DNA from: Streptomyces violaceoruber
GTDB lineage: Bacteria; Actinomycetota; Actinomycetes; Streptomycetales; Streptomycetaceae
Assembly: GCA_000720805.1 (NCBI GenBank)
Contig: JODI01000015.1
Coordinates: forward strand, 62,001 to 126,000
Reading direction: 5' to 3'
Length of the DNA: 64,000 nt
In this document: positions 1-8,494 of the stretch, piece by piece
Layout of the letters: each line of letters begins with the position of its first letter
Position numbering within the stretch: position 1 is the stretch's first letter
Notes under the pieces: generated by a model
The model's input: the letters and a program-made list of their open reading frames with translations, nothing else
Told to the model about the DNA's origin: nothing
The model's database searches: none
Program-made: the position numbers and the translations under genes

Positions 1-679
1 CGTCTATGCCGTCCGGAGCGGCCTCCCGCAGGAGGTCGGGGAGGGCGCCGCGCCTGTAGTTGAAGGCGGCGTCCAGGCCGAGCTCCTCCAGGAGGTGGCG
101 CACCTTCTCGTCGGAACCGGCGCTTCCGATGACGCGATGCCCGCGGATCTTCGCCATCTGTGCGGCGAGGCTGCCGACGGCACCGGCCGCGGCGGAGACC
201 CATACGACGTCGCCGTCGCGCAGGCCCGCGGCATGGAAGAGGCCGGCGTAGGCGGTGAGCCCGGTGCCGCCGAGCACGCCGAGGTAGGCCTGCGGAGGTG
301 CGAGGCCCACGTCGAGCTTCGTGAGCGTGCCGACGCCGCCGAGCGCCTGCGCGTCCGCCTCGACCACCGCGTAGTCGCGCCAGCCGGAGGCATGCCACAC
401 CGTGTCGCCGGGGGCGAACCCGTCGGCGCGGGACTCGACGACCTCCCCGACGGTCATGATGCCGTCCATGGGCTCTTCGAGAGGGAAAGCCGGAAAGTAC
501 CCCTGTGGCGCCGTCTCCCTCAGCCGCAGCCGGAGAGCGGCGTCGACGGATGTCCACGTGTTCCGGACCAGTACCTCGCCCGGGCGAGGTGGCCGTACCC
601 GGACTTCGACGAGGCGGAAGTCCGACGCGCGGACCTCGCCGTGCGGGTATGCGGTCGGCCAGACTTCACGGCCCATCAT
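1..679 (-). CDS. Medium-chain (MDR) NADP-dependent oxidoreductase, 3' end beyond window
   Basis: Reading leftward from 679, 226 residues are visible before the window edge; relatives are usually about 335-340 residues, so the last third is missing. The N-terminal half is a GroES-like fold with no zinc-ligand cysteines. Residues 162-169 (SAAAGAVG) form the NADP-binding loop of the zinc-free enone/prostaglandin-reductase branch, and the AQMAK helix follows. The family reduces alpha,beta-unsaturated ketones or aldehydes with NADPH in the cytoplasm. Two ATG codons lie in tandem (679 and 676); a GGGAGGAG ribosome site sits 5 and 8 bases upstream of them, so either could be used. A candidate TetR-type operator lies about 55 bases upstream (732-751). 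It follows the flavoprotein gene on the same strand after a 159-base gap. The exact substrate cannot be read from sequence. Confidence 0.85.
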   Translation of the reverse strand, partial: MMGREVWPTAYPHGEVRASDFRLVEVRVRPPRPGEVLVRNTWTSVDAALRLRLRETAPQGYFPAFPLEEPMDGIMTVGEVVESRADGFAPGDTVWHASGWRDYAVVEADAQALGGVGTLTKLDVGLAPPQAYLGVLGGTGLTAYAGLFHAAGLRDGDVVWVSAAAGAVGSLAAQMAKIRGHRVIGSAGSDEKVRHLLEELGLDAAFNYRRGALPDLLREAAPDGID

Positions 680-731
680 CGCCGCTCCTCCCGGGATGCG
701 TGACCCCGCCCGGCCCGGGTGCGCATCCGAT

Positions 732-751
732 CCGTGAACTGACCTTGTACC
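732..751 (-). promoter_or_regulatory. Candidate operator, site G of the TetR-type motif
   Basis: On the minus strand this reads GTACAAGGTCAGTTCACGGA. It shares the core GTCAGTTCA with site A at 4237-4257. It lies upstream of the reductase gene starting at 679. It is the weakest of the seven sites, because the right half does not match the GTTTGG ending, and no strong -35 box was found beside it. Confidence 0.4.
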
Positions 752-838
752 CGTCGCACGCGTCGATGAGGCGAGCGTCGCCCGCAGTCCGACCGCAGCC
801 GTCGTGACGCCGCCCAGCACCTGGTCGCGGACGCTCTG

Positions 839-2206
839 TCAGCCGCGGCCCCCGCGCCCGTGGGACGCGCAGCGGACGGTCGCGGTGTCGGCCGCGGTGA
901 GCCCGAACACCAGGGCCGAAGCGATGCCGCCGGCGTAGGCCCGGTACCACAGGCCTCCGGTGTCCGAGCCGGCCGCGAGGAGCCCTTCCACACACCTGCC
1001 GTCCTCTCCCAGAACCCGTGCCCGGTCGTCGATACGGATCCCGTGGAACGGGAAGGTGATCGCCGGCACCGTCTCGATGACGTAGTAGGGCGGTTCGTCG
1101 AGTGGCAGGCGGTCGAGCCGGCGGCCCGGCACCGGGTCCTGCCCCGCCGCCGTACGGGCGTTGAACCGCTCGACGGCCGCGCGGACGGTGGGCCCGTCGT
1201 ACCCCCACTCCTCGGGCAGGTAGCCGAGTTCGTCGAGGTCCTCGGCGAACCCGACCCGGCCACCCCGTTTGCCGGCCAGCGCGAACTTGTCGACGGCGAC
1301 CGCCCCTTCCACGTACGAGCCCACCACCCAGTCGCGGAACACGCGCGCGTCGGCGATGAGAAGGCCGCGGTTCTCGGGCTGTTCCATCAGCGCCATCGCC
1401 GTCAGGTGATCACCCAGTGTCTCGTCGGTGAACCGCTCGCCCAGCAGGTTGAACAGCAGGGCGTGCTCGCTGTAGTAGAGCGACAGGTCGACGAAGTCCG
1501 CCGGGTCGGCGAACGGGACGCCGCTCGGGATCAGGTGCCCGTAGAAGCCGGCCCCGGGCAGACCGGTCGACGCTCCGGCGGCGGTCGCCAGGCGGTGGCC
1601 GGCCCCGCGACTGCAGGGGTTGGAGCGCAGTTCCAGGACGTCGGCGTGCGGGTGGACGAGCTCTTTGCAGAGGTCCGCGTCCCCCTGGAACCCCCCGGTG
1701 GCCAGGAGCGTGGAGGTGGCGCGCACCTGCCGTCGTGTGCCGTCGCCCGTGACGAGTTCCGCTCCGGTCACCGCCCCGTCCTTGAGGAGGAGCCGCTCGG
1801 TGTCGGTGGTCAGCAGCAGTTCGCCACCCGCCTCCACGATGATGCGGCGGCAGGTGTCGATGTAGTGGTGGGTGTCGAACTGGTGCCCCTGGCCGAAGCT
1901 GAGGACGGGTTGAGCGTTCTTGGCCTCGACCCCGGTGCTCCGGATCCAGGCGATGCCGTCCTCGAAGCGGTCCACGAGGGCACGCTTGAGTGAGGCGTCC
2001 CCACCCGGGTTGTGCCGATCCATCGCCTCGTGGCTCGGGGCGGTCCAGGCGTAACCCGCGTACCGCGCGGAACCCCCGACGTCACCGCCGATCTCGACGA
2101 CCACGACGGACAATCCGGCGCACACGGCTCTCGCCGCCGCGGTGAGCCCGGCCATTCCCGCCCCGATGACGAGCAGGTCGACCGTTCGGTGGTCCGGCAT
2201 GCGCAC
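839..2206 (-). CDS. FAD-dependent oxidoreductase of the fumarate reductase/3-ketosteroid dehydrogenase type
   Basis: Residues 13-22 (VIGAGMAGLT) form the N-terminal dinucleotide-binding loop, followed by a typical VVVVE strand end. The C-terminal segment GLLAAGSDTGGLWYRAYAGG is the second FAD-binding motif of fumarate-reductase-like flavoproteins. That family also contains 3-ketosteroid Delta1- and Delta4-dehydrogenases. Length (453-455 aa) fits a soluble single-chain member, with no signal peptide. The likely reaction is flavin-dependent desaturation or enoate reduction of a cyclic or acyl substrate; I cannot decide the direction. Start is either GTG 2206 or ATG 2200; an AGGAAAGGG ribosome site lies upstream, at about 5 and 11 bases respectively. 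It sits between an SDR and an MDR reductase on the same strand, which suggests joint redox processing of one compound. Confidence 0.8.
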   Translation of the reverse strand: MRMPDHRTVDLLVIGAGMAGLTAAARAVCAGLSVVVVEIGGDVGGSARYAGYAWTAPSHEAMDRHNPGGDASLKRALVDRFEDGIAWIRSTGVEAKNAQPVLSFGQGHQFDTHHYIDTCRRIIVEAGGELLLTTDTERLLLKDGAVTGAELVTGDGTRRQVRATSTLLATGGFQGDADLCKELVHPHADVLELRSNPCSRGAGHRLATAAGASTGLPGAGFYGHLIPSGVPFADPADFVDLSLYYSEHALLFNLLGERFTDETLGDHLTAMALMEQPENRGLLIADARVFRDWVVGSYVEGAVAVDKFALAGKRGGRVGFAEDLDELGYLPEEWGYDGPTVRAAVERFNARTAAGQDPVPGRRLDRLPLDEPPYYVIETVPAITFPFHGIRIDDRARVLGEDGRCVEGLLAAGSDTGGLWYRAYAGGIASALVFGLTAADTATVRCASHGRGGRG

Positions 2207-2352
2207 TCAGCCCTTTCCTGGCCTTCGTGATGTCAGGTAATCCGGCACTGCCTCCGTGATCCGCCGCTCCGCAGACCGGCTCGGCCCGCGCGCCCCGGCG
2301 GCGGACGACGGCCCGGCGCGGCGGGTGGGGGCCGGCACCGGCCGCCGAAGCG

Positions 2353-3105
2353 CTACCGGCCCGCTGTCGCGTGGGCCTGGCCGACGTGGCCGATGGTCTG
2401 GCCGCCGTCGACGAGGAACTCACCGCCCGTCGTGTACGAGGCGTCGTCGCAGGCGAGGAAGAGCACCATGCGCGTGACCTCCTCGGGTTCCCCGATGCGG
2501 GGTACCGGCTGATCGGCGAAGAGCCCGGGTGCGGCGCTCTCACCCATGGGCGTGCGGATGACGCCCGGGTGGACGGAGTTGACGCGCACCCCGGAGCCCG
2601 CCATGTCCAGGGCGGCCGCCTTGGTCATTCCCCGGATGCCCCACTTGCTCGTCACATAGCCGATGCCGTCGGCGAAACCCATGAGGCCGGCGGCCGAGGA
2701 GATGTTGACGACCGACCCGTGGCCGCGCCGGCGCATGCCGGGGAGGACGGTGTGCATGCCGAGGAAGGTGCCCACCACGTTGACGTCGAGGATCCGGCGG
2801 AAGTGCTCGGGCGACTGCTCCTCCACGCCGCCGAAGTGAACGATCCCCGCGTTGTTGACCAGGACGTCCACGGAGCCGAAGGTGTCCTCGACGGTGCGGA
2901 CCACGGACTGCCACGCTTCTTCGTCGGTGACGTCGAGATGGTGGTACTGCGCGCCGGGGAGGCCCTCGGCCAAAGCCTTGCCCTCCTCGTCCAGCACGTC
3001 ACAGACGGCGATACGGGCGCCTTCCGCGGCCAGCCCGCGTACATGTGAGGCACCCATGCCACGAGCTCCACCGGTGACAAGCGCGACTTTTCCGTCGAAG
3101 CGCAT
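2353..3105 (-). CDS. SDR-family dehydrogenase, hydroxysteroid-dehydrogenase-like
   Basis: A classical short-chain dehydrogenase of 250 aa. Residues 11-19 hold the TGGARGMG cofactor loop, D60 the LDV motif and 84-87 the NNAG motif. The catalytic set is S137, Y150 and K154 (YVTSK), followed by PGVIRTPM. The acidic residue after strand 2 (AVCDV) points to NAD(H) rather than NADP(H). The nearest family I recognise is the bacterial 3-alpha/20-beta-hydroxysteroid dehydrogenase type, which oxidises secondary alcohols to ketones; the substrate here is inferred only. Start ATG 3105 follows a GGGAA-type ribosome site. It lies 42 bases after the alcohol dehydrogenase stop and is probably cotranscribed with it and with the flavoprotein downstream. 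Confidence 0.88.
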   Translation of the reverse strand: MRFDGKVALVTGGARGMGASHVRGLAAEGARIAVCDVLDEEGKALAEGLPGAQYHHLDVTDEEAWQSVVRTVEDTFGSVDVLVNNAGIVHFGGVEEQSPEHFRRILDVNVVGTFLGMHTVLPGMRRRGHGSVVNISSAAGLMGFADGIGYVTSKWGIRGMTKAAALDMAGSGVRVNSVHPGVIRTPMGESAAPGLFADQPVPRIGEPEEVTRMVLFLACDDASYTTGGEFLVDGGQTIGHVGQAHATAGR

Positions 3106-3147
3106 CCTGGAGTTCCCTTCCGTAGAGGCGTGTACGCCTGAACCTGG

Positions 3148-4188
3148 TCAGTCGGGGACGAGTACGGCCCGCCCACGCACCCGGCCCCCGCGAAGCCGGT
3201 CGATCGCCTCGGTTGCGGCGGACAGCGGAAACCGCTCCGTCTCCACGTGGATCGCCCCCGAGCGTGCCAGCGCGACGACCTCGGAGAGTTCGGGGCGCGT
3301 TCCCCAGAAGGGCAGGGAGAGCCTGAAGCCCGGCGGGAGCACACCCGGCTTGGAGACGGTCAGATGGCCGCCTCCGCTGCCGACGACGGCGAGTTCACCA
3401 CCCGGCCGCAGGACACCGGCCGCGAGTTCCAGCGTCTGCGCGGTGCCTACGAAGTCGAGCACGGCGTCCACTCCCGCGCCACCGCTCCGCTCCCTCAACA
3501 CATGGGCGGTGTCTGCCCGCACCAGCGTGCCGAACTCCGCGCCGGAGCGGTCGGCGAGGGCCAGGGCATCCTCCCGCACATCGACCGCCAGCACGCGGCC
3601 GGCCGTGGTCGCGCGGAGGATCTGCACGGCCAGGTGGCCGAGCCCGCCGACGCCGATGACGACGGTGGTGGCACCCTCCGCGAGTGCGTGCCGGAGCCCG
3701 GCCACAGCGTGGTAAGAGGTGAGGCCCGCGTCCGAGAGCGGAGCCGCCTGACCGGCGGGCAGGTCGCCGATCGGCACCAGGTGGCGGGCGGACGGGACGA
3801 GTACGTACTCGGCCATTCCACCGTCCCGGCCCAGCCCCGCCCCGTGCCAGGCGAGGGTGTCGCGCCGGTCGCAGTAGTTGTCGCGGCCCATGGCGCACCG
3901 GTCGCAGGCGCCGCAGCCCCACGGTCCGTAGAGCACCACGCGGTCGCCGACCCGCACCCCGTCGGTGTCGGGCCCCAGGGTCTCGATCCGCCCGGCGACC
4001 TCGTGGCCGAGGGTGAAGGGGAGCCGGTAGGGGAGATTCCCCGGAGCGGCCCCGATGACGTGCAGGTCGGAATGGCACAGCCCGGTGGCTTCGACCCGCA
4101 CCAGTACTTCGGCGCCGTGGGGAACCGGCCGCTCGACCTCGGCCAGTGTCGGGGTTTCGCGCCACGCCGTCAGTCGCAGTGCCCTCAT
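3148..4188 (-). CDS. Zinc-dependent alcohol dehydrogenase (MDR family)
   Basis: The catalytic zinc ligands appear as ATGLCHSD (Cys) and LGHEVAG (His-Glu). The structural zinc is bound by four cysteines in GCGACDRCAMGRDNYC. The Rossmann loop is VIGVGGLGHLAVQ. It oxidises a primary or secondary alcohol with NAD(P). The open frame extends to a GTG at 4227, but I place the start at ATG 4188 (MRALRLTAW). This matches the usual family N-terminus and leaves room for the divergent promoter, whose -35 box (4206-4211) would otherwise lie inside the coding region. The predicted product is about 346 aa. Operator site A (4237-4257) lies between this gene and the divergent SDR at 4285, so both could be controlled by it. 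Confidence 0.85.
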   Translation of the reverse strand: MRALRLTAWRETPTLAEVERPVPHGAEVLVRVEATGLCHSDLHVIGAAPGNLPYRLPFTLGHEVAGRIETLGPDTDGVRVGDRVVLYGPWGCGACDRCAMGRDNYCDRRDTLAWHGAGLGRDGGMAEYVLVPSARHLVPIGDLPAGQAAPLSDAGLTSYHAVAGLRHALAEGATTVVIGVGGLGHLAVQILRATTAGRVLAVDVREDALALADRSGAEFGTLVRADTAHVLRERSGGAGVDAVLDFVGTAQTLELAAGVLRPGGELAVVGSGGGHLTVSKPGVLPPGFRLSLPFWGTRPELSEVVALARSGAIHVETERFPLSAATEAIDRLRGGRVRGRAVLVPD

Positions 4189-4205
4189 CTTCACCGTCCC
4201 AGGTC

Positions 4206-4257
4206 TTGTCAGCCCCGCGATCGCCACGGTAACAGAGATGAAGTCAGTTCAATACAA
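4206..4257 (+). promoter_or_regulatory. Promoter and operator site A for the SDR at 4285
   Basis: TTGTCA (4206-4211), an 18-base spacer and TAACAG (4230-4235) form a plausible promoter. Directly after it lies site A, GATGAAGTCAGTTCAATACA from 4237. The core AGTTCA is shared with six other sites in the window. A repressor bound here would cover the start site. The gap is divergent to the alcohol dehydrogenase gene. Confidence 0.6.
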
Positions 4258-4284
4258 CCAGGAAGTGGTGAAGGGGAGATTGCT

Positions 4285-5178
4285 TTGACAGGCACAGGCA
4301 CAGGCACAGGCACAGGGTCAGGCACAGGCACAGGGTCAGGCGAAGACATAGACATAGACATAGAAGTAGACGTAGACCCCGGCGCAAGCGCGCCGACGGG
4401 CAGGTTCGCGGGCAAGGTGGCGATGGTGACGGGCGCCGGCTCCGGCATGGGCGCGGCGATCGCCCGGAAGCTCGCGGCGGAAGGAACGCGGGCCGTCGTC
4501 CTGGCGGACGTGAACCACGACGGTGCCGAGGCCGTGGCCAAGGAACTGCCCGCCGCTGGAGCCGTCGCACTCGACGTGGCGGACGCGGCGGCGGTCGACA
4601 CCGCGGTCCAGGACGTACTGCACCGGCACGGGCGGCTCGACGTCCTGGTGCACGCGGCCGGGGTCGACGATCCCGAGGCCAAGGCGCGCATCGCGGACGC
4701 GCTGGTCGAGGGGCGACCTGTCGAGATGACCGGTTCCCTCGACGACGCCGCCTGGCGGCGTGTCATGCGGGTCAACCTGGACGGTACGTTCCATGTGCTG
4801 CGCGCCGCGGTGCGCGCCATGGTCCCCTTCGGGGCCGGGTCGATCGTGGTGATCGGCTCGTCGTCGGCGTTCGACACCCCCGTCGGCTATCCCCACTACG
4901 CCGCGTCGAAAGCCGGTGTGCACGCACTGTGTCAGGCGGTGGCCAAGGAGGTCGTCGCGTCCGGGATCCGCGTGAACGTGGTGGCTCCGGGGCCGACGGA
5001 GACGGGAATGGCGGCACGTACGCCCCAGGCGCTGCGTACCGGTTTCGCCGACCCGCGGGTGCGCCCGTACGCGACACCCGAGGAGATCGCCGACATCGCG
5101 CTCTTCCTGGCGAGCGATGCCGCGGCGAACCTGGTCGGCGCGGTGCTGCTCGCCAATGGCGGCCGGTTCACCGCCTGA
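4285..5178 (+). CDS. SDR-family dehydrogenase with repeat-coded N-terminal extension
   Basis: A short-chain dehydrogenase of 297 aa. The TGAGSGMG cofactor loop is at 49-56 and LALDVAD follows strand 3. HAAG at 123-126 replaces the usual NNAG, and Y205/K209 (YAASK) are catalytic. The acid after strand 2 (VLADVN) suggests NAD. The only start compatible with a ribosome site is TTG 4285: AAGGGGAG lies 6 bases upstream, and no ATG or GTG occurs in frame before the Rossmann fold. This gives about 40 extra residues, made from an ACAGGC hexamer repeat (Thr-Gly, with two Gly-Ser) and a GACATA repeat (Asp-Ile). The latter uses three ATA codons, which are rare in such genomes. Residues 127-150 (between HAAG and the next helix) are a longer loop than in standard family members. 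Operator site A precedes the gene. Confidence 0.8.
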   Translation: MTGTGTGTGTGSGTGTGSGEDIDIDIEVDVDPGASAPTGRFAGKVAMVTGAGSGMGAAIARKLAAEGTRAVVLADVNHDGAEAVAKELPAAGAVALDVADAAAVDTAVQDVLHRHGRLDVLVHAAGVDDPEAKARIADALVEGRPVEMTGSLDDAAWRRVMRVNLDGTFHVLRAAVRAMVPFGAGSIVVIGSSSAFDTPVGYPHYAASKAGVHALCQAVAKEVVASGIRVNVVAPGPTETGMAARTPQALRTGFADPRVRPYATPEEIADIALFLASDAAANLVGAVLLANGGRFTA

Positions 5179-5202
5179 GCGACATCAACCGGTGCGCAGG
5201 TC

Positions 5203-5253
5203 TTGCCCGGCCGGAGTCCTGTGCCTACGGTCAATGAATTGAGTTCAGTTTTG
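5203..5253 (+). promoter_or_regulatory. Promoter and operator site B for the ACAD/OYE genes
   Basis: TTGCCC (5203-5208), a 17-base spacer and TACGGT (5226-5231) form a promoter. Site B (ATGAATTGAGTTCAGTTTTG, 5234-5253) starts within 3 bases of the -10 box. The ribosome site GAGGAG and ATG 5267 follow. The geometry is the same as at sites A, C and E. Confidence 0.65.
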
Positions 5254-5266
5254 TGAGGAGTTTCCC

Positions 5267-6430
5267 ATGCCCCCTCGTCACCCCGAGATCGATCCCCACC
5301 TGCTGTCCGAAACGGACGAACAACGGCAGCTGCGCGCTGTCCTGCGGGATTTCTACACCGAGACCAGTGGTCCCGAGGAGGTCCGCAAGCATCTGGCCAC
5401 CCCACGCGGTTACGACGAACCCCTCTGGGCGCGGCTCGCGGGCGAGATCGGGGTCCACGCACTGGCCGTTCCCGAGGAGTACGGCGGGTCGGGATTCACC
5501 TTCGCCGAACTGGCCGTTGCCCTGGAGGAATCGGGGCGTGCCCTGTCCTGCGCACCGCTGCTGCCCACGGTGGCCCTCGCGGCTCACGCCCTGCTGTACA
5601 GCGGCGACCGTACGGCAAGCGAGCGGTATCTGCCGCGGATCGCCGACGGCACGCTCACCGCGACCGTCGCCGGATTCCACGCGGAGGACCCTGACGAGTC
5701 GGACGAGCCCGGCGTCACGGCTGAGCAGGGTGGTTCGGGCTGGGTGCTGCGCGGTCAGGCGGACTTCGTTCTCGACGGGGCCGGCGCGGATCTGATCCTC
5801 GTACGGGCCCAGACCCCCGCCGGACCGAGGCTGTTCGCCTGTGAGCCCAAGCCGGACTCCAGCCGGCGGACTCCGCGCCGGGTACTGGACGAGACGCGGC
5901 GCCAGGCGTTGGTGGAGTTCCGCGGGGCGCCGGCCACCCCGGTGGGCACGGCGGAGCGTACCGAGGAGACCGTCGCGGCGACGCTGGACACCGGGCGGGC
6001 CGCGCTGGTGGCCGAACAGGTCGGCGGCAGCGGGCACGCCCTGGACGCCACGGTCGAGTTCGTCGCACAGCGCCACCAGTTCGGGCGGCCCGTCGGCTCC
6101 TTCCAGGCCGTCAAGCACCGGCTGGCCGACGTCCTGGTCACGCTGGAGGCGGCACGTTCCGCGTCCGCGTACGCGACCGCCTGCGTCGCCGTCGCCTCGC
6201 CGCACCTGCCGGTGGCCGCCTGTGCCGCCGCCGCGGTCTGCTCGGAGAGCTTCCGGCTGGCGACGGCCGAGTACGTCCAGCTGCACGGCGGCATCGGCTT
6301 CACCTGGGAACATCCGGCCCATCTGTACGTGCGCCGCGCACGCGGCGGCGAAGCTCTCTTCGGCACGACGGACCGGCACCGCACCCGACTCGCGGAACTC
6401 ATCGGCATCACCACCGGCTCCGCCGCCTGA
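5267..6430 (+). CDS. Acyl-CoA dehydrogenase, FadE-like
   Basis: The 387-aa protein has the ACAD order: an N-terminal helical domain with VPEEYGGSG, a beta domain, and a C-terminal helical domain with FVAQRHQFGRPVGSFQAVKH and YVQLHGGIGFTWEHPAHLY. The middle beta domain is short and lacks the usual MTEP..GSD flavin/substrate motif. This fits the partner-type subunits seen in alpha2beta2 dehydrogenases of sterol side-chain catabolism, such as the FadE28/FadE29 type. It may therefore need one of the other ACADs at 11618, 13840 or 25824. The role would be FAD-dependent alpha,beta-desaturation of an acyl-CoA. ATG 5267 has a GAGGAG ribosome site 7 bases upstream. It is probably cotranscribed with the OYE gene, 71 bases downstream, from the site-B promoter. 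Confidence 0.85.
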   Translation: MPPRHPEIDPHLLSETDEQRQLRAVLRDFYTETSGPEEVRKHLATPRGYDEPLWARLAGEIGVHALAVPEEYGGSGFTFAELAVALEESGRALSCAPLLPTVALAAHALLYSGDRTASERYLPRIADGTLTATVAGFHAEDPDESDEPGVTAEQGGSGWVLRGQADFVLDGAGADLILVRAQTPAGPRLFACEPKPDSSRRTPRRVLDETRRQALVEFRGAPATPVGTAERTEETVAATLDTGRAALVAEQVGGSGHALDATVEFVAQRHQFGRPVGSFQAVKHRLADVLVTLEAARSASAYATACVAVASPHLPVAACAAAAVCSESFRLATAEYVQLHGGIGFTWEHPAHLYVRRARGGEALFGTTDRHRTRLAELIGITTGSAA

Positions 6431-6440
6431 CCAGGCAGGA

Positions 6441-6490
6441 GGACGGACAAGAGGACGTCCAAGAGGATCACAAGAGGACGGACAAGGAGA
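6441..6490 (+). repeat. Short imperfect repeat between ACAD and OYE genes
   Basis: The gap contains several near copies of GAGGACGGACAA / GAGGACGTCCAA / GAGGATCACAA. Each carries a ribosome-site-like GGAGG or GAGGA. It precedes ATG 6502 and may supply redundant ribosome-binding sequence. Confidence 0.5.
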
Positions 6491-6501
6491 GCCGCAGACG
6501 T

Positions 6502-8490
6502 ATGACGCCGACGCCACGCACACCACTCGCCCTCGCCGCACCGTTCACCCTCGGCGGTCTCACCCTCCGCAACCGCCTCGTCGCGACCGCCCACGCCACC
6601 GCCGCCGTCAGCGACGGCGCCCCCACCGACGCCGATGCGGCCTACTGGCGACGGCTGGCCCAGGGCGGCGCCGGCATGGTGATTACCGGAGGCACCGCCG
6701 TGGCCCCCGAGTCGACGCTGCCACAGCGCTACCTGACCGAAGCGTGGCGCCCCGAGATCAAGGACGCGGTGCGCCGCCGCGCCGAGGCCATCACGGACGA
6801 GGGCGCCGTGGCCGTCGCACAGCTCGTCCATCTCGGCCGGGAGACCCTGGGCGCCGGCACCTACTACGCGCCGGTCTCCGCCGCGGCCGTCCGCTCGCCC
6901 CGTGAGGCGACCGCGCCCCATCCGCTGAGCGCCGAACAAGTACGTCGTGTCGTCAAGGCGTTCCGTGTCTCCGCGGCGAACAGCGTGGAGGCCGGATTTC
7001 ATGGTGTGGAACTGCACGCCGGGCACGGCTACCTGCTCGCCCAGTTCCTCTCCCGGGCCAACAACACCCGCGACGACGAGTACGGCGACCGCATCGCCCT
7101 GCTCACCCAGGTGATCGAGGCCATCCGCGCCGAGATCGGGGAACTCCCCATCGGCGTACGGGTGTCGGTGGAGCCCGGCGAGAACTCCGGACTCGGCCTG
7201 GACGACCTGACCGAGCTGCTGCCGCGGCTGTACGCCGCCTCGCCCTTCGCGTACGTCAACGTCACCACCGGCGTCCGCAACACCTATGTCCCGGGCATGG
7301 CCACCACTCACCCGCCGCTGCTGGCGTCCGTGGCCCGGCTGCGCTCGGCGGTCGCACTGCCGCTCCTTGTCAGCCAGGGCTTCCGGTCGGTGGCCGAGAT
7401 CGAACGGGCGCTGGGCACGGGGGCCGATCTGGTCGGTATGGCCCGGCCGTTCATGGCCGACCCCGACTTCGCCCGCAAGGTGATCGCGGGCGACGAGCGA
7501 GCCGTACGGCCGTGCACGGGCTGCAATGAGGGCTGTCGGACCTTCGAGCCCACCGGGTCGTGCTCGGTGAACCCAGAGCTGGGCCCAAAGGGAGCCGCCG
7601 CCCGCCCGGCCGCCGCGCTGCCGCTCACCCGCCCGGCCGCCGCGCTGCCGCTCACCCGGACGGGCGGGCACAGCGGCGCTGTCGCCGTCCTGGGAGCGGG
7701 CCCCGCCGGCATGGAGTGCGCGCTGGCGCTTGCCCGCTCCGGCGCCGAGGTGACCGTGTTCGACACGGCTCGGCAGGCCGGCGGTCAGGCGTGCCTGGCA
7801 TCCCTCGCCCCGCACCGTCCCGGTTGGCAGAAGTTCGTCGACTACCAGCGCGAGCAACTCTCTGCCTTCGGCGTGCGCGTGCTCCTGGGCACCTCGCCGG
7901 GGCCGGACGACCTGGCGGCGCACGCCCAGATCGTGCTCGCCACCGGCGCGAGGGAGGAGCCGGTCTCCGTGCCCGGCGAGCTTCGGAGCCTCACGAGTTC
8001 CGCATTCCTGCGCCGGTACGCGGACGTCGTACCGGACGCGCCCGTCGTCGCCGTCCTCGACGACGGCTTCGGCTGGTGGCAGGGCATCAGTGCCGTGGAG
8101 AGCGCGCTGGCGGCCGGCGCCAGGGAGGTCATCCTCATCACCCCCGGCACCGGTTTCGCCAACGGTCTGTCACCGGAGAACCGCACCCAGTTGCTGAACC
8201 GGCTCACCGGCGCGCCGCTGCGCGTCGTCGCGATGAGCACCGTGACCTCGACGACCGCCGACGGGGCGCGCCTGCGCCGTGTCCTGGACGGCCAGGAGTC
8301 ACGCCTCGCCGCCGACGTCCTGGTCACCGTCGGCGAACGCCGCCCCCGCCGCCCCGACTTCACCCCGGCCGCCCACCAGGCGGTCCACGCGATCGGCGAC
8401 TGCGTCGTGCCGCGCCGCGTCGCACACGCCGTCGCGGAGGGACGCGCGGCAGCCGAGGCCTTGACCACACGGACCACGGGGTTGCTGTGA
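6502..8490 (+). CDS. Old-yellow-enzyme family NAD(P)H:flavin oxidoreductase with Fe-S and FAD domains
   Basis: Residues 1 to about 335 form an FMN-binding TIM barrel with the motif ELHAGHGYLLAQFLS near 170-185 and LVGMARPFMADPDF near 310. A 4Fe-4S motif follows: CTGCNEGC at 338-345 and a fourth cysteine at 354. The third-to-fourth spacing is only 8 residues, shorter than the 11-12 I recall for 2,4-dienoyl-CoA reductase. The C-terminal part (from about 395, GAGPAGMECALAL) binds FAD/NAD(P)H. The order matches 2,4-dienoyl-CoA reductase, trimethylamine dehydrogenase and the bile-acid enoate reductases BaiCD/BaiH. The likely role is reduction of an enoyl- or dienoyl-type substrate. Between the Fe-S and FAD domains lies an exact 27-bp duplication (7601-7654) encoding RPAAALPLT twice, which lengthens the linker. 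Confidence 0.88.
   Translation: MTPTPRTPLALAAPFTLGGLTLRNRLVATAHATAAVSDGAPTDADAAYWRRLAQGGAGMVITGGTAVAPESTLPQRYLTEAWRPEIKDAVRRRAEAITDEGAVAVAQLVHLGRETLGAGTYYAPVSAAAVRSPREATAPHPLSAEQVRRVVKAFRVSAANSVEAGFHGVELHAGHGYLLAQFLSRANNTRDDEYGDRIALLTQVIEAIRAEIGELPIGVRVSVEPGENSGLGLDDLTELLPRLYAASPFAYVNVTTGVRNTYVPGMATTHPPLLASVARLRSAVALPLLVSQGFRSVAEIERALGTGADLVGMARPFMADPDFARKVIAGDERAVRPCTGCNEGCRTFEPTGSCSVNPELGPKGAAARPAAALPLTRPAAALPLTRTGGHSGAVAVLGAGPAGMECALALARSGAEVTVFDTARQAGGQACLASLAPHRPGWQKFVDYQREQLSAFGVRVLLGTSPGPDDLAAHAQIVLATGAREEPVSVPGELRSLTSSAFLRRYADVVPDAPVVAVLDDGFGWWQGISAVESALAAGAREVILITPGTGFANGLSPENRTQLLNRLTGAPLRVVAMSTVTSTTADGARLRRVLDGQESRLAADVLVTVGERRPRRPDFTPAAHQAVHAIGDCVVPRRVAHAVAEGRAAAEALTTRTTGLL
7601..7654 (+). 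repeat. 27-bp tandem duplication inside the OYE gene
   Basis: Two identical 27-bp units (7601-7627 and 7628-7654) keep the frame and double a nine-residue Ala/Pro/Leu segment in the interdomain linker. Confidence 0.9.
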
Positions 8491-8494
8491 CGAT

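Noticed and set aside
3247-4284. Long open frame running into the SDR at 4285 from upstream
   Set aside because: It is antisense to a well-supported alcohol dehydrogenase and lacks any domain; the SDR fold begins only after 4400.
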